From Microvirga lenta (GTDB lineage Bacteria; Pseudomonadota; Alphaproteobacteria; Rhizobiales; Beijerinckiaceae), in the NCBI RefSeq assembly GCF_020532555.1, contig NZ_JAJBBR010000014.1:1-64000 (forward strand): 64,000 bases of DNA, given 5' to 3'. This document shows, in pieces, positions 63,979-64,000 of the stretch (within the stretch, counting starts at the first letter, position 1; each line of letters opens with the position of its first letter). Made by a program: the position numbers and the translations under genes. The notes beneath the pieces are model-generated. The model ran no database searches. It saw only the letters and a program-made list of their open reading frames with translations, and was not told the DNA's origin.

Positions 63979-64000
63979 TAGAAACGATGATTTTTGAGGT

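Overview
The window is a 64 kb piece of a GC-rich alphaproteobacterial chromosome. The gene order points to the Hyphomicrobiales, and Methylobacteriaceae (Microvirga or Methylobacterium) is my best guess. The pointers are a three-subunit pntAA-pntAB-pntB transhydrogenase, a tkt-gap-pgk-fba operon, the yebC-ruvCAB-ybgC-tol order, and lineage-specific families (TrcR/DUF1013, RcdA/DUF1465, GapR/DUF2312, ExoD, DUF1192, DUF4164, bacterial aa3 oxidase subunit IV). Nearly all genes are housekeeping. I see no prophage, insertion sequence, CRISPR array or integron. The genus is inference; the order-level placement is firmer.

Layout. 1-9.6 kb: the 5' part of ftsH, tilS, cpoB, pal, then a plus-strand insertion of a phospholipase D-type enzyme and an HdeD-like membrane protein, then tolB-tolA-tolR-tolQ. 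10-15.3 kb: a plus-strand mannitol 2-dehydrogenase splits tolQ from ybgC, followed by ruvB, ruvA, ruvC and yebC. 15.5-18.9 kb: exoD, a YmdB-type phosphodiesterase, 5-formyl-THF cyclo-ligase, a probable 6S RNA locus, zapA and DUF4164. 19-29.3 kb (plus strand): tkt, gap, a 62-residue membrane protein, pgk, fba, a ThiE-like protein, a Sel1-repeat protein, an inositol monophosphatase and a MotA/MotB-like pair. 29.3-34 kb: DUF3606, an MsbA-type ABC exporter, rpmE, rcdA, DUF1192 and trcR. 34.4-42.6 kb: prpE, a TauE/SafE permease, two DUF465 genes, purE-purK, rpsU, a TPR lipoprotein, a nucleotidyltransferase, an orphan secreted protein and a GNAT enzyme. 42.7-48.8 kb (minus): pntB-pntAB-pntAA, cytochrome oxidase subunit IV, a glycosyltransferase and a UbiB kinase. 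48.9-56.6 kb: a MarR-GNAT fusion, oligoendopeptidase F, a degenerate enhancer-binding-protein homologue, an L,D-transpeptidase and a DUF882 peptidase. 56.6-64 kb: otsA, gapR-DUF1244-formylglutamate amidohydrolase, an EamA transporter, DUF1036, pyk, a TPR protein, rpmJ and tRNA-Val.

Functional threads. Envelope maintenance recurs: Tol-Pal, L,D-transpeptidase with DUF882, the MotAB-like pair, the PLD enzyme and ExoD. Central carbon flux (tkt, gap, pgk, fba, pyk) and cell-cycle control (zapA, rcdA, trcR, gapR) are the other themes.

The most interesting signals are regulatory or are degenerate paralogues. CtrA-like TTAA-N7-TTAA boxes flank the rcdA promoter, and a similar box with the same spacing precedes the DUF882 gene. 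An NtrC-like protein has lost its Walker A lysine and the GAFTGA loop, and a perfect 16-bp palindrome lies between it and the L,D-transpeptidase gene. A MarR-GNAT fusion has an inverted repeat at its own start. A ThiE homologue lacks the usual substrate-binding residues. A non-flagellar MotAB-like channel pair and several very small membrane proteins sit in otherwise tight operons.
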